Shown here: positions 32,935-43,835 of the stretch, piece by piece
How the letters are laid out: each line of letters begins with the position of its first letter
How positions within the stretch are numbered: position 1 is the stretch's first letter
DNA from: Gari tellinella
Taxonomy: Eukaryota; Mollusca; Bivalvia; Cardiida; Psammobiidae
DNA: 64,000 bases
Reading direction: 5' to 3'
NCBI GenBank assembly: GCA_922989275.2
Contig: OV277856.1
Location: 83,533,038-83,597,037 of the forward strand
Position numbers and translations under genes: made by a program
Notes under the pieces: generated by a model
What the model was told of the DNA's origin: nothing
The model's input: only the letters and a program-made list of their open reading frames with translations
Database searches by the model: none

Positions 32935-33151
32935 TTAACCCCTTCACTCCCATGACGTCATCAATTTAAAGCAATTGTCGTCTGCTTTTATTTCTAAAAT
33001 TAAATATTTAGTTATTTTGACTGACGAAATATTGAAAGGAGTGTAAAACAGTTTGTATCCTGATCAGACACCGCATTACGCGGTGTCTGATCAGGATCCA
33101 AACTGTTTTCAAATTACTAGTGTACTCGGGGTGAGGCAGGGAAGGGGTTAA
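32935..33151. mobile_element. TTAA-flanked MITE with a 30-bp hairpin
   Basis: TTAA-CCCCTTCACTCCC and GGCAGGGAAGGGG-TTAA at the ends. In the centre an arm at 33045-33074 (ending GATCAGACACCGC) is inverted at 33080-33109 with one mismatch and a 5-nt loop. Hairpin sequence differs from the other TTAA MITEs here, so it is a separate family; similar 'ggatccaaactgtttg' blocks occur at 61845 and 62110. Confidence 0.75.
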
Positions 33152-33381
33152 AAGACATGGCCGCCAGTTGGTGGGGCAAGTGTTCCTTGTATTACTGAAT
33201 AGGAAATATTTAAAAATCTTTTTTTCTGAAAATACTTAAAATAATTTTACAGAAATGATTTCGATTTTGGTGACCCTTTGCCAGTTTTCTTCAAATAAAT
33301 TTTCCTACCTCAAACAACATGGCCGCCAGTGGGTGGGAGTGAATTTAACCTATGATGGCTAAAAGATAAGTCACTTATTAA

Positions 33382-34425
33382 GGTGGTTCGACAGCGGGCG
33401 GCCCGCATCTCGAGTTCCGGAAATGCTGATGACTTTCACCTGATCTTTGCGGCACGTGCTTATAGTAGAAAATTTAGATAAAGAAAAGTTTGATCTTACT
33501 CAGTGTCTGCTCTGTTAGCGCAGTGTATACGGTGATAGACTTGCAATCCAAAGGTTCTAGGTTCGATTCCCACTCGGTTCAAAACTTTTTTTTAACAAAT
33601 TGTCTGATTTTAGTAACTAGTCATTTCATAACGCAGTGATCAAAGGACAGGCTATGTTTAGTCAAGTTATAATGAATAATATCAGATGCAAGTATAGTCA
33701 AATGACAGCTAAATTTGTGAGTATTTATAGCCTCTATGACAGATGGCAGCTTAACACAGGACAAAAATAATGCTAAAAGATAGATCCTAAAGGAGCTTTT
33801 ATGCATTACTTTTGTTATGCATTAAGCAGTCACTTGCCTTTAAAGATCTACAGGCTACCGTTTTCAATGGTCCCTTATTACAGGTTTGACTTATGGTATT
33901 CTTTAGAGCTGACGGCATTTTAAAGTTGAACTCAAGGGAGGTTACTCGTTTTGTGTTTACATTTTGTCAGAATTTCAGGAAATCATGTATAAAATGTAAA
34001 TTCCACTGTAGACTTTCATTAAATTTTTGTGACTAGTAGAATTAAGTTATATCTATCTAATAAGAGTAAAATAAGTGTATGTTAAACAGCTAGATTTTTT
34101 GTAATTTGAGATTTTCAGAATTTGACTTTTTTTAAATATTGATATTTCCAACAAATATGTCATAAATACTTTTGTTTGCCCAATATCTTATAGTCTATGT
34201 ACAGTTTACTTAAATGTACAGAAATTATTGAGTTATATCATTTTATATAGAAAATATTCCTGTTTATCAAAAAAGGAGCTTTTTTCGACAAAAGGTCCTG
34301 TCAGAAAAAAACGGCACTGTAACTTTTTTTTATTTTAACGATATTTCACTCTCCATATGGTATATTTCAATTTTATCAAGGTTTCAAAGAATTCTGACAC
34401 AGAATAAGCTGACCCGCGAACCACC
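33382..34425. mobile_element. ~1.04 kb TIR element flanked by TTAA
   Basis: GGTGGTTCG at the left and CGAACCACC at the right, with TTAA on both sides (33378-33381, 34426-34429); short GCGGG blocks follow the termini. It interrupts the core of a hairpin repeat. It carries a tRNA-like stretch at 33505-33581 and a diverged MITE-like hairpin region at about 33725-33850. No transposase frame. Confidence 0.55.
33505..33581 (+). ncRNA. tRNA-like Pol III promoter sequence (SINE head or tRNA relic)
   Basis: A-box-like TTAGCGCAGTG and a perfect B box GGTTCGATTCC at standard spacing, followed within 15 nt by a T run that could stop Pol III. The T stem and anticodon stem do not pair well, so it is not a working tRNA gene. 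It sits in a TIR element. Confidence 0.5.
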
Positions 34426-34927
34426 TTAAGTGAAAACTGGTGAAAACTGACTACTGTTCCAAATTGAAAGTAGATCTAGTTTTTTTTTACAAATGATCCA
34501 TTGGTGAACCTCTACCAGATTTCTTCAAATAATTTTGCTCGCTTAAAAACATGAAATCACCATGACCATAACCAATACCATGTGTTCGAGATGAGCGATT
34601 TAGGGCTGCATTTGGCTCTTGTTAAAAAATATATTTAGGACCAAATTATTATAAAAGCAGTGATAATTCAAGAATCAGAATGGTGTGTCCTGAGAATGCA
34701 CATTTTTCCCTGGGACTGAACATCGAGTTTTCAGATCTATTAACATATTTATACACAAAGGCCATGAGACTCAAACTGTCATAATTTCTTGACAGTATGA
34801 GTCCATGGCAATTTTTAATGAGTGTATTACTAAGACTCGGACCTGTAGGCAAAATTCATCACTGGCATATGATATAGTTCATAAAAATATTTATTGCCTA
34901 ATATATTCAATTTTGTTTTCTTTGTAG

Positions 34928-35060
34928 ATTTGTTCGGGGCTACTATTTACAAGATAGGCATCTTGGCATCCCTCAGGGTGGTGTTCTGGGCCTGACCTTC
35001 TTCTCTATATCATAAATAAGAGGAACAGATCAGACAAAATTCTTGCCAGACAAGGAATAT
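34928..35060 (+). pseudogene. Splice-flanked RT-like scrap, unit C
   Basis: The acceptor CTTTGTAG is kept, and the block reads LGIPQGGVLGLTFFSIS then a stop. It loses similarity to the other units after about 35060, and no donor is seen. Confidence 0.35.
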
Positions 35061-35183
35061 AATGGCAGCTTTACAGATAACATCCACATCTGTGTGATTG
35101 AGTCGATCAACCTTGAAGTAGTATGCAAATCCAGTGATTAGGACTATTTTGACTGTAAATGGAACTTCTGGATATCCTGTTTT

Positions 35184-36445
35184 TAGCTCACCTGAGCCAA
35201 AGGCTCAAGGTGAGCTATTGGGATGGCCCTGTGTCCGGCGTCCGTCGTCGTCCGTCGTTAGTCGTCCGTCGTCGTTATCAATTGCTTCAAATGACATCTC
35301 CTCCTATACCGCTTGACAGAATTCAACCAAACTTTACAGAAATGTTCCTTGGGTCAAGCTCTTTCAAATTTGTTCAAAGAATTAAAAACAATGCAGAACT
35401 CTGGTTGCCATGGCAACCAAAGTGAAAAAAATAAGGAAATCTTAAAAAATCTTCTTGTCAAAAACTGGAAGGGCCAGAGCTTACATATTTGGCACATAGC
35501 ATCATCTACAGATCCTCCATCAAGTTTGTTCAAATTATGCCCCTGGGGTCAAAATTGGCCCCGCCCCGGGGGTCACAGATTTACAAAGAGTTATATAGTG
35601 AAATTTTCAAACGTCTTCTTCTCTGAAACTAATGTGGCCAGAGCATTGATATTTGGCATGGTGACACTTCTAGATGTCCTATAAGAAAATTGTTCAAATG
35701 GTTCTGGTCAATTGCATAACTAGGTCACAGGAGCTAAAAATAGATTTTTTTCATTGAAAACTTAAAAAATCTTCTCGTCTGAAACTACAAGGGCCAGAGC
35801 TTAGATATTTGGCACATAGCATCGCCTACAGGTCCTCTATCTAGTTTGTTCAAATAATGCCCCTGGGGCCGAAATTGGCCCAGCCCCGGGGGTCACAGTT
35901 TTACTTAGAGTTATATAGTGAAATTTTCAAACGTCTTCTTCTCTGAAACTAATATGGCCAGAGCTTTGATATTTGGTATGGTGACACTTCTAGATGTCCT
36001 ATAAGAAAATTGTTCAAATGGTTCTGGTCGGTTGCATAACTAGGTCACAGGAGCTAAAAATAGATTTTTTTCAATGAAAACTTAAAAAATCTTCTTGTCT
36101 GAAACTACAAGGACCAGAGCTTAGATATTTGGCACATACCATCGCCTACAAGTCCTCTATCAAGTTTGTTCAAATTATGCCCCTGGGGTCAAAATTGGCC
36201 CAGCCCCGGGGGTCACAGTTTTACAAAGAGTTATATAGTGAAAATTTCAAACATCTTCTTCTCTGACACTAATATGGCCAGAGCTTTTATATTCGGTATG
36301 GTGACACTTTTAAATATACTTTACATAATTTGTTCAAATTGTTCTGGTCTGTTGCATATCTAGGTCAGTCCTGGACCTAAATTATTATCGCCATTTTTTC
36401 AGCTATTTTTTCAGGTGAGCAAAATATGCCCCATGGGGCTCTTGT
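35184..36445 (+). mobile_element. Hairpin repeat, complete
   Basis: The head TAGCTCACCTGAGCCAAAGG and partner GGTGAGCTA are followed by 'tgtccggcgtccgtcgtcg', an 'attcaaccaaactttacaga' first unit, three ~190-bp core units ('gatatttggcacatagcatc', 'ggccccgccccgggggtcac') and the tail CAGGTGAGCAAAATATGCCC..GGGGCTCTTGT. Closely related to 38287, 43836 and 45108. Confidence 0.85.
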
Positions 36446-36760
36446 AGTTATAAATATGTGGTCAATTACTTGACAATATGATAAATTAAATTACAATATC
36501 TTGTCAGAAGTCTCAATTATATAACAATAATTTTTAAAGGTAATTAAACAAAAGAAATCCATTTTTAATGCCATTTAGGAAGATACCTGGTACATGATGT
36601 TATTTATTAACTGCAGTGCACTTGTTAATAAAATTTTGTTAACTTATTCAGATTTCTGTAATATTTTAAATCATTTTAAGGTTGAGAATTGTTTTACCAT
36701 AGACATTTGCAAAACATCCTTTGAATGAAAAATATGTAACTTTAACAACAAAAACAGGAA
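36446..36760. other. Unassigned AT-rich DNA
   Basis: No gene or repeat family recognised. Confidence 0.4.
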
Positions 36761-37375
36761 AATACGCAGCTCTGAAAAATACGTCACTATTTGGTTGAAA
36801 AGGTTCGCAAAAGGTATGCTTTTACGACACTTTTCTGAATAGTTGCGTAAAACGCAGCTCTGGAAAATATGCAGCTATTTTGTCAAAAAGGTGCGTAAAA
36901 GCTTAGCTTTTACGAGGCGGTATTGGCACCCTCGTAAAAGGTATGCTTTTACGAAGCTTTTCTTAAAGCTGCGTAAAACGCAGCTTTGAAAAATGCGCAG
37001 CCTTTTGGTTTAAAAAAGGTGCGTAAAAGCTTAGCTTTTACGAGGCGGTATTGGCACCTTCGTAAAAGGCATGCTTTTACGAAGCTTTTCTAACATAGGT
37101 GCGTTTTTTAAGCGCAGCTTTTGCGAGCCTTTTCCAAAGAGCTGCGTATTTTCTACCCAGCTTTTACGAAGCTTTTTTACAATAGCTGCGTATATTTTAC
37201 GCAGCTTTTTTAAAAATACCCAGCTTTTACGCACCTTTTTCCAAGCCTAAGCAAAGGCACATAAAAGCTGCGTAATACGCAGGTGCCAATACCGCCTCGT
37301 AAAAGCTAAGCTTTTACGCACCTTTTACGCAGCTTTAAACACAGCTAAAAGCGTACCTAAAAGCTAAGCTTTTTT
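36761..37375. repeat. ACGCAGC/GCTTTTACG-rich foldback block
   Basis: Dozens of variants of GCTTTTACGAAGCTTTT, AAAACGCAGCT and 'gaggcggtattggcac' in both orientations. The piece AAAAGCTTAGCTTTTACG occurs at about 36895 and 37025, and its inverse near 37305. Same sequence style as 26031-26470. Confidence 0.7.
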
Positions 37376-38286
37376 ATCTCAAACTTATTCAGATTGTATA
37401 TGACCATAAGAGTTCGATTGAGTTCGATTATGATTAAAATTGGACCAATAGGTTGAGAGTTATCTACGTTTGAATTGCTGAAAATGTCATATTTAAGGGT
37501 GATTACACTCTAGAGGCCACAATTTTTATCCAGTCTTTTTTAAACTTGCTCAGATTGTATATGACCATAAGAGTTCCAATAAGTGTGATTAGCCCTTGAA
37601 TTGCTGAAAATGCCATATCAAACAGTGTTTACACTTTTGCAACTACAGTTTTGAATGGATTTTGATTTTACTTGCACACAAAGTATACGAGGGCTGTTCC
37701 AAAACATCGTAGACTTTTGTAATAAAATTGTTATTTGAAACGGCAGAAACAAACGCTCGTCAGGATATATAAACATAGGATTTAAGTAAGCCTGTGTGAA
37801 TTTTTAACGCTCTATAAACTGGCTAGCACAGAGTTGTTTGAAACACCCTGTCCGTTCTACCCCGGCGCACACTAGTTTACGTAACAAGGTTATCAACGTC
37901 AACGTCAATCCTTTTAAAAATATTCGCCGTGGTGATCGATGCATTTGCTGTGACGCACACCTCACTTACAAGTCGTACGTACGCTGGCAAACCAGGGCTA
38001 TCTTCACAACACTCTCAATGTTTTATGTGTCAGCTCCTCAAAGAATTTAAATGTCCAAGTAACTGAGATTTCCGGTATGGAAATACGGTGAATTCTAATG
38101 GAGCTAGGTCATTGCTGTAGGGCACAAGCTTTGGATACAAAACACGGCAAGTTCGAACTGTGCATGCTGGGAAGTGTGGCAGTGAACGTTATCCTGGTGG
38201 AATATGATGCTACGTTATCATTGTACCCTCGGGTTGCTTATTTCTTATTGCAACGTGGCATGCAAGATATCTGTGTGATACATTTT

Positions 38287-39537
38287 TAGCTCACCTGAGC
38301 CAATGGCTCAAGGTGAGCTATTGGGATGGCCCTGTGTCCGGCGTCGTTAGTCGTGCGTCGTCGTTAACAATTGCTTCAAATGACATCTCCTCCTATACCG
38401 CTTGACAGAATTCAACCAAACTTTACAGAAATGTTCCTTGGGTCAAGCTCTTTCAAATTTGTTCAAAGAATTAAAAACAATGCAGAACTCTGGTTGCCAT
38501 GGCAACCAAAGTGAAAAAATAAGGAATTCTTAAAAATTCTTCTTGTCAAAAACTGCAAGGGCCAGAGCTTAGATATGTGGCACATAGCATCATCTACAGG
38601 TCCTCTATCAAGTTTGTTCAAATTATGCCCCTTGGGTCAAAATTGGCCCCGCCCCGGGGGTCACAAATTTGCATCGAGTTATATAGTGAAATTTTCAAAC
38701 GTCTTCTTCTCTGAAACTAATGTGGCCAGAGCTTTGATATTTGGCATGGTGGACACTTCTAGATGTCCTATACTAAAATTTTTCAAATAGTTCTGGTCGG
38801 TTGCATAATCAGGTCACAGGAGCTAAAAATAGATTTTTTTCATTGAAAACTTAAAAAATCTTCTTGTCTGAAACTACAAGGGCCAGAGCTTAGATATTTG
38901 GCACATAGCATCGCCTACAGGTCCTCTAGTTTGTTCAAATTATGCCCCTGGGGTCGAAATTGGCCCCCGCCCCGGGGATCACAGTTTAACATAGAGATAT
39001 ATAGTGAAGTTTTCAAACCGCTTCTTCTCTGAAAGTAATATGGCCAGAGCTTTGATATTTGGCATGGTGACACTTCTAGATGTCCTATACCAAAATTGTT
39101 CAAATGGTTCTGGTCGGTTGCATAACTAGGTCACAGGAGCTAAAAATAGATTTTTTTAATGAAATCTTAAAAAATTCTTCTTGTCTGAAACTACAAGGGC
39201 CAGAGCTTAGATATTTTGCACATAGCATCACCTACAGGTTCTCCATCAAGTTTGTTCAAATCATGCCCCTGGGGTCAAAATTGGCCCCGCCCCTGGTGTC
39301 ACAGTTTTACATAGAGTTATATAGAGAAAAATTCAAACGTCTTCTTCTCTGAAACTAATATGGCCAGAGCATTTATATTCGGTATGGTGACACTTTTAAA
39401 TATACTTTACATAATTTGTTCAAATTTGTCCGGTCTGTTGCATATCTAGGTCAGTCCTGGACAGTGGACATAAATTATTATCACCATTTTTTCAGCTATT
39501 CTCAGTATGCCCCATGGGGCTCTTGTTTGAGAATGTC
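38287..39537 (+). mobile_element. Hairpin repeat, complete
   Basis: Same head, core and tail as 35184-36445 with few differences over long stretches. Tail shortened to CTCAGTATGCCCCATGGGGC before TCTTGT. Nested in the mariner-like element. Confidence 0.85.
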
Positions 39538-39795
39538 GAGATCTCTCGCATACCGTCTCAAAAAGTGGTTTGATACCTGGATAATTTTATGTCTTTCTTT
39601 TTCTACTGAACTTAGCTCGCGAGGCACCAATCAAGCATAGCCTCTGGACATGATTATTGTCTTACATACAGACAATTCTCTGACCCTGAAGATTTCAACT
39701 ATCTCTATCACCGCAAGATGCTGATAACCGTTGATGACGCTGCTCACGTTTTTCTTCAATGCAACCGTCACTTAATATCTGCCGAACCGTCTCTA

Positions 39796-41010
39796 TTTTA
39801 GTTTTTTTTTCTTCAAATAATCCTTTTAGGATCGCTGGATGTCCGACGTCTGTCTGTCCGTTTACAATTGGTTCGTTAGCACTCTAGCGGCTACAAATTT
39901 CATCCGATCTTCATGAAATTTTATGACAATGTTTGTCTTGATGAAATCTAGGTCAAGTTTGAATGTTGGTCATGTCAGGTCAAAAACTATGTCACTAGGT
40001 CAAATCATAGAAAAATCTTGTTAACACTCTAGAGGCTACAGATCTAATTGGAATTTAATGTATCATAGTCAGAATGTTTGCCTAATTGATATCTAGGTCA
40101 TGTTGAATATGGGTCATGTCGGGTCAAAAACTAGGTCACTAGGTCAAATCATAGGAAAACCTTGTTTACACTCTATAGGCTACAAATCTCACATTATCTT
40201 CATGAAACTTGGTCTAAATGTTTTTCTCATTCATATCTAGGTCAAGTTCGAATATGGGTCATGTCCGGTCAAAACCTAGGTCACTACATCAAATCATAGA
40301 AAAACATTGTTAGCACTCTAGAGGCTACAAATCTCAATGGATCTTAATGAAACTTTGTCAGAATGTTTGCGTCATTGATATCTAGGTCAAGTTCGAATGT
40401 GGGTCATGTCCGGTCAAAAACTAGGTCACTAGGTCAAATCATAGAATAGCCTTGTGAACACTCTAGAGGCTACAAATCTCATTGTATCTTGATGAAACTT
40501 GGTCAGAATGTTTGTTTCATTAATATCTAGGTCAAGGTTGAATATGGGTTATGTCTGGTCAAAAACTAGGTCACTAGGTCAAATCATAGAAAAACCTTTT
40601 GAACACTCTTGAGACTACAAATCTCATTGCATCTGGATGAAACTTGGTCAGAATGTTTGTCTCATTGATATATAGGTCAAGTTCGAATGTGGGTTATGTC
40701 CGGTCAGAAACTAGGTCACTAGGTCAAATCATAGAAAAACCTTGTTAACACTCTAGAGGCTACAAATCTCATCGGGCCTTAGTGAAATTTGGTAAGAATG
40801 TTTGTCGCATTGATATCTAGGTCAAGTATGTATATGGGTCATGTTTGGTCAAAAACTAGGTCACTAGGTCAAATCATTGGAAAATCTTGTTTACACTCTA
40901 GAGGTTGATTGTGGGTATACAGTCATGTCCAGTCATAATCTAGGTCACTATAGGTCAAGTTTGCCATTGTGTACCAGGTGAGCAATTTAGGGCCATAGTG
41001 GCCCTAAGTT
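39796..41010 (+). mobile_element. Hairpin repeat, 'aggtcaaat' core subtype, decayed head
   Basis: The head is degenerate, but TTTTAGGATCGCTGGATGTCC follows as in 50496. Seven ~172-bp core units with 'aactaggtcactaggtcaaa' and 'cactctagaggctacaaat' follow. Tail CAGGTGAGCAATTTAGGGCC..GGCCCTAAG. Confidence 0.8.
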
Positions 41011-41659
41011 CAAAATTACCGCTACGTTAACGATATTTTCCAGAATGACTTCTCATATATCAACGTCAACCTTCATGACCCATTTCCCACGAGTTCCTGC
41101 TCGAAATTGCGTTGTTGGAGGTTGAAATAAGTTTTCTAAATTATTTTTTTTCTGATGCTATTTCTAACATTTGTACATTTGTAGCAGAAATAATGAGTTT
41201 CATTAACACACATGACCAATTTTTATTTACAAATATTAATTGCTGGTTAAATTGTGCGGCACAGGCAAAAATCTTACAGGTAGATTTAAAGATGTTCATA
41301 CGTCGAGTTCTTCCAAAAAATTATTTGTCCACAGTGTTTTGGGACAGCCCTCGTATACCTATAAGTTCTCAAAGGAGTGCAATTATTGTTGAAATCTAAT
41401 CATTGTAGCAATAGTTATCTTCCCTTGATATACTTTGAAATGCTAAGAAAAGGCTTCATTTCAGTATTGTTTAGGCTCTAGTTATCTGCCCTTGATGTAC
41501 TTTAGCATACTAGAATTATGAGGTTGTATTCCAAAATTGTTTACATGCTATGCTACAAATTTGAATGGATTTAAAATAAAACTGATGAAACAGTAAGATA
41601 AAGCTATCAAGCTTCAATACAACAGGTGAGCAATATCAGGGCCTGCAGGCCCTCTTGTT

Positions 41660-42696
41660 GAAGTTTTACTAGTCTTAGTTCCTTTCTTAGGCTTACTTTT
41701 CTTTACGTCTTTAGACCAAATTTTCAGTGTACCAGGGGGTATTCAGCATTAAAGTCACTAAAACCAGAGAACGAGTCACTGTGATGTAAGGACGTTCGCC
41801 ATAACAAAACTACACAAACTTGAATGTTTGAACTCCCTATTTCTGTATTATTTGGACAGCGTCCTAAATTCAGAATACGATAAACGTTGGGACAGCATCC
41901 TCAACACAAATGCCTTTATAGTTAAAACTACGTTCCAACCGGCAATATAATAAAACACAGTAAAATCTAATACAAATAAATCCACTTAGCTCAATAGCTG
42001 TTGCTTCGACAAGCGCTGCTTGAAGAACGACTATGAGAACATGTGGTTTGGTTCCCAGTTAACGGGATGTGATGTAAATAAGGGGGTATTTGATTTGTAA
42101 CTTAATTTGAATGGGCTATCGAATAAGAACATGCGCGGAACGACATGCTATTGTATACTTGCGAAGCCAAAGGCTTTATGAAAAATAATGACTCAATGTA
42201 ACCATGAATGACTATCAAAAAGTCGATATCTAACTCATTACACAATAGCTTGTTTCTAGTTTTCTAGTCACAAACCCGTGCAATGCCTCAATAATTATTC
42301 AACCGCCTATCTCCCCGACCAGCACCCTGACATACTCCAACAAACCTCATCTCAATTACTTGCCCAAAACATCTCACAAAATATTTCTCTTTTATATTCA
42401 CAGCTCAACATTTGGTCCAATCTGTTGTCTGATATATATTCCATAGAAGAATCAATTCTGTCAGTTATATCAGAGGTTTTTAAAACAGCGTCCACAAATT
42501 CATGATATTGCACCTCAGATTGGCTGATCGAGCTAGCCGAGTTGATTAATCTCCAAACCAAGAAATGTTGAAGGAACTTACATATTACTTGATTTAGTTG
42601 GATATTGCCATTACACACACAACTTGAATGATCCGGTGCATAAGATATGCAAAGTATAGTAATATTCCGTTTATATTACTTATCTACTATTTTCAG
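41660..42696. other. Probable intron or intergenic DNA before the vWA exon
   Basis: No repeat family recognised. A 75-codon plus frame (42278-42505) and an 88-codon minus frame (42352-42618) overlap without known motifs. The last bases (42655-42696) form a pyrimidine-rich tract ending in TTTTCAG, the splice acceptor of the next exon. Confidence 0.4.
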
Positions 42697-42817
42697 ATGA
42701 GGTACAGTGCTCGTTCCCTCAAGATGTTGTGCTTGTCTTGGACATTTCGCAGAGTTTTGCAGACGATGTTGGTACTCTAGACGACTTGAAAGTGGTATTT
42801 AATATGGTTATAAACAG
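42697..42817 (+). CDS. Internal exon coding for the start of a von Willebrand factor A domain
   Basis: The block is bounded by ATTTTCAG and AAACAG|GTGTGT. It has a continuous frame, phase-1 start and 121 nt, reading DEVQCSFPQDVVLVLDISQS then FADDVGTLDDLKVVFNMVIN. DVVLVLDISQSF matches the first strand and metal-binding DxSxS motif of vWA domains (D, S, S kept), and the following helix fits the family. In animals such domains occur in matrix and secreted adhesion proteins such as collagens, matrilins and vWA/EGF proteins, where they bind ligands through a divalent metal. The remaining vWA exons, signal peptide and partner domains are not found nearby; a composite repeat begins 60 bp after the donor. 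A decayed exon cannot be excluded, though frame and splice sites are intact. Confidence 0.7.
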
Positions 42818-42943
42818 GTGTGTAACAATTCTATGTACCTTGTCATCCCCTGCAAATAGGCAATGGTATACTGTTTTTATGCTCCCCTTTAGGGGGGAGC
42901 ATATAGTCGCTGCTTAAATTGTCCGTCCGTCCGTGCTTACGAG

Positions 42944-43189
42944 AGGGTACTTACGTGGCTAAAATTCTTAGCCCCATAATTCAAAAACATTAACCTGGCC
43001 GTCTCTTGTGACATTAACCTGGCCATTTCTTGTGACATTAACCTGGCCAGTTGTGGGACATATATATAGGGTTAGGGGTAGGGTTAGCCTCCAGATCATT
43101 ATTTTTCAAGTTAGAGCAAAAATAAATTGTTGGTTGTGTGGCTAACCACTCAAAAGATAACAATAGAAAATAGCCACATTAAGTATCCT
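42944..43189. mobile_element. MITE, second copy of the GGATACTTATG family
   Basis: AGGGTACTTACGTGGCTA at the left and TAGCCACATTAAGTATCCT at the right, with the same threefold 'ttaacctggcc' units as 17715-17957. Confidence 0.7.
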
Positions 43190-43214
43190 CCCGTAAGAAA
43201 GTTCATCTGTCCGC

Positions 43215-43355
43215 GCCACTAAAGTGGGTTAGAGGGCCAGATAACGGTAAACATAACAAAAGAAGACAATGGAGTTCACTCCGTAACAATACACTAAGGG
43301 GCCGTGGCCCGTTATTCGAACAAAAGAAAAGGCCCTCTAACCCAATTTCGGTGGC
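43215..43355. mobile_element. 141-bp MITE with GGTTAGAGGGCC inverted repeats
   Basis: GCCACTAAAGTGGGTTAGAG with GGCC at the left; the right end inverted reads GCCACCGAAATTGGGTTAGAG with GGCC. It interrupts the GTCC microsatellite region and is absent from the sister composite at 17960-18000. Confidence 0.7.
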
Positions 43356-43390
43356 ACGTCCGTCCGTCTGTCCAAGCGCACGAAAGGTCC

Positions 43391-43503
43391 TTTGTTGGGT
43401 AGGGAGAACAATAGATTCCATTCATTCCGTGATTACCCTATTGTTATTGTTGGGTATTTTTGTTGCTGTTGGGTACTTTTAAACAAAGAAAATACCCAAC
43501 AAA
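43391..43503. mobile_element. 113-bp MITE, second copy of the TTTGTTGGGTA family
   Basis: Exact ends TTTGTTGGGTA and TACCCAACAAA, interior like 18004-18117. Confidence 0.65.
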
Positions 43504-43835
43504 TGTCCATCTGTGAGGACGTCCGTCCGTCCGTCACGCTTTTTTGTCCGGAGCATATCTCCGTAACTGTACACTGTAACTTGAAGAAACTTGCTACAGT
43601 GATAGAGAATGACAGCAGGAGGTGCAGTGCACAAGAACCGTAACTCATTCATCTCCCAATTTTGAATTATCTCCCTTTATCTCATCAAAAATATCAATTT
43701 TGTCCGGAGCATATCTCTTGACTGTTACTCCCTAAGTTGATTAAACTTGTTACAGTGATAGAAGATGACGGAAGGAAGTGCAGTACACAAGAACGGTAAC
43801 TCTGTCATCTCCCAATATTGAATTATCTCCCTTTT

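Larger units (their letters stand above)
31634..34623 (+). mobile_element. Hairpin repeat with diverged core and two nested TTAA elements
   Basis: The head is reduced to TGAGCTATTGTGATCGCC, without the first hairpin arm. Core units of ~155-160 bp carry 'catggccgccagtgggtggg' and 'gtgaccctctaccag'. The tail GATGAGCGATTTAGGGCTG..CTCTTGTT ends at 34623. It is inserted in unit C of the surrounding direct repeats and contains elements at 32935-33151 and 33382-34425. Confidence 0.7.
28400..35110 (+). repeat. Three diverged direct repeats of a ~1.1 kb unit
   Basis: Landmarks in the same order in each unit: 'gtcg(c/g)catggtttattta' (28574, 30300, 31388), 'catcgaaatttctaaatata', 'ctgaagggtgtgtcctggga' (about 28870, 30580; changed form near 34675) and 'ttgttttctttgtag' (29117, 30818, 34913). 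Unit A is lengthened by unrelated DNA at about 29345-29815, and unit C is split by the hairpin repeat at 31634-34623. The common unit contains an RT-like scrap with splice signals. Confidence 0.7.
37686..41355. mobile_element. Mariner-like TIR element with two hairpin repeats inside
   Basis: TACGAGGGCTGTTCCAAAAC at the left and, inverted at the right, TACGAGGGCTGTCCCAAAAC (19 of 20), with TA on both sides. TA duplication and a TACGAGGG-type end suggest the mariner group. Without the inserts at 38287-39537 and 39796-41010 about 1.2 kb remains, near the size of a mariner, but I find no transposase motifs in any frame. Confidence 0.7.
37380..41659 (+). mobile_element. Third-subtype hairpin repeat split by a mariner-like element
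   Basis: Core pieces with 'gattgtatatgaccataaga' and 'gcaactacagttttgaatgg' lie left of 37684. Related core ('agttatctgcccttgatgta') and the tail CAGGTGAGCAATATCAGGGC..GCCCTCTTGTT lie right of 41357. The head is not identified. Confidence 0.55.

Noticed and set aside
37838..38050. Transposase exon in the mariner-like element
   Set aside because: The peptide lacks helix-turn-helix or DDD motifs of mariner transposases.
42278..42618. 75-codon plus and 88-codon minus frames upstream of the vWA exon
   Set aside because: They overlap antiparallel, and neither has a recognisable domain or clear splice context.
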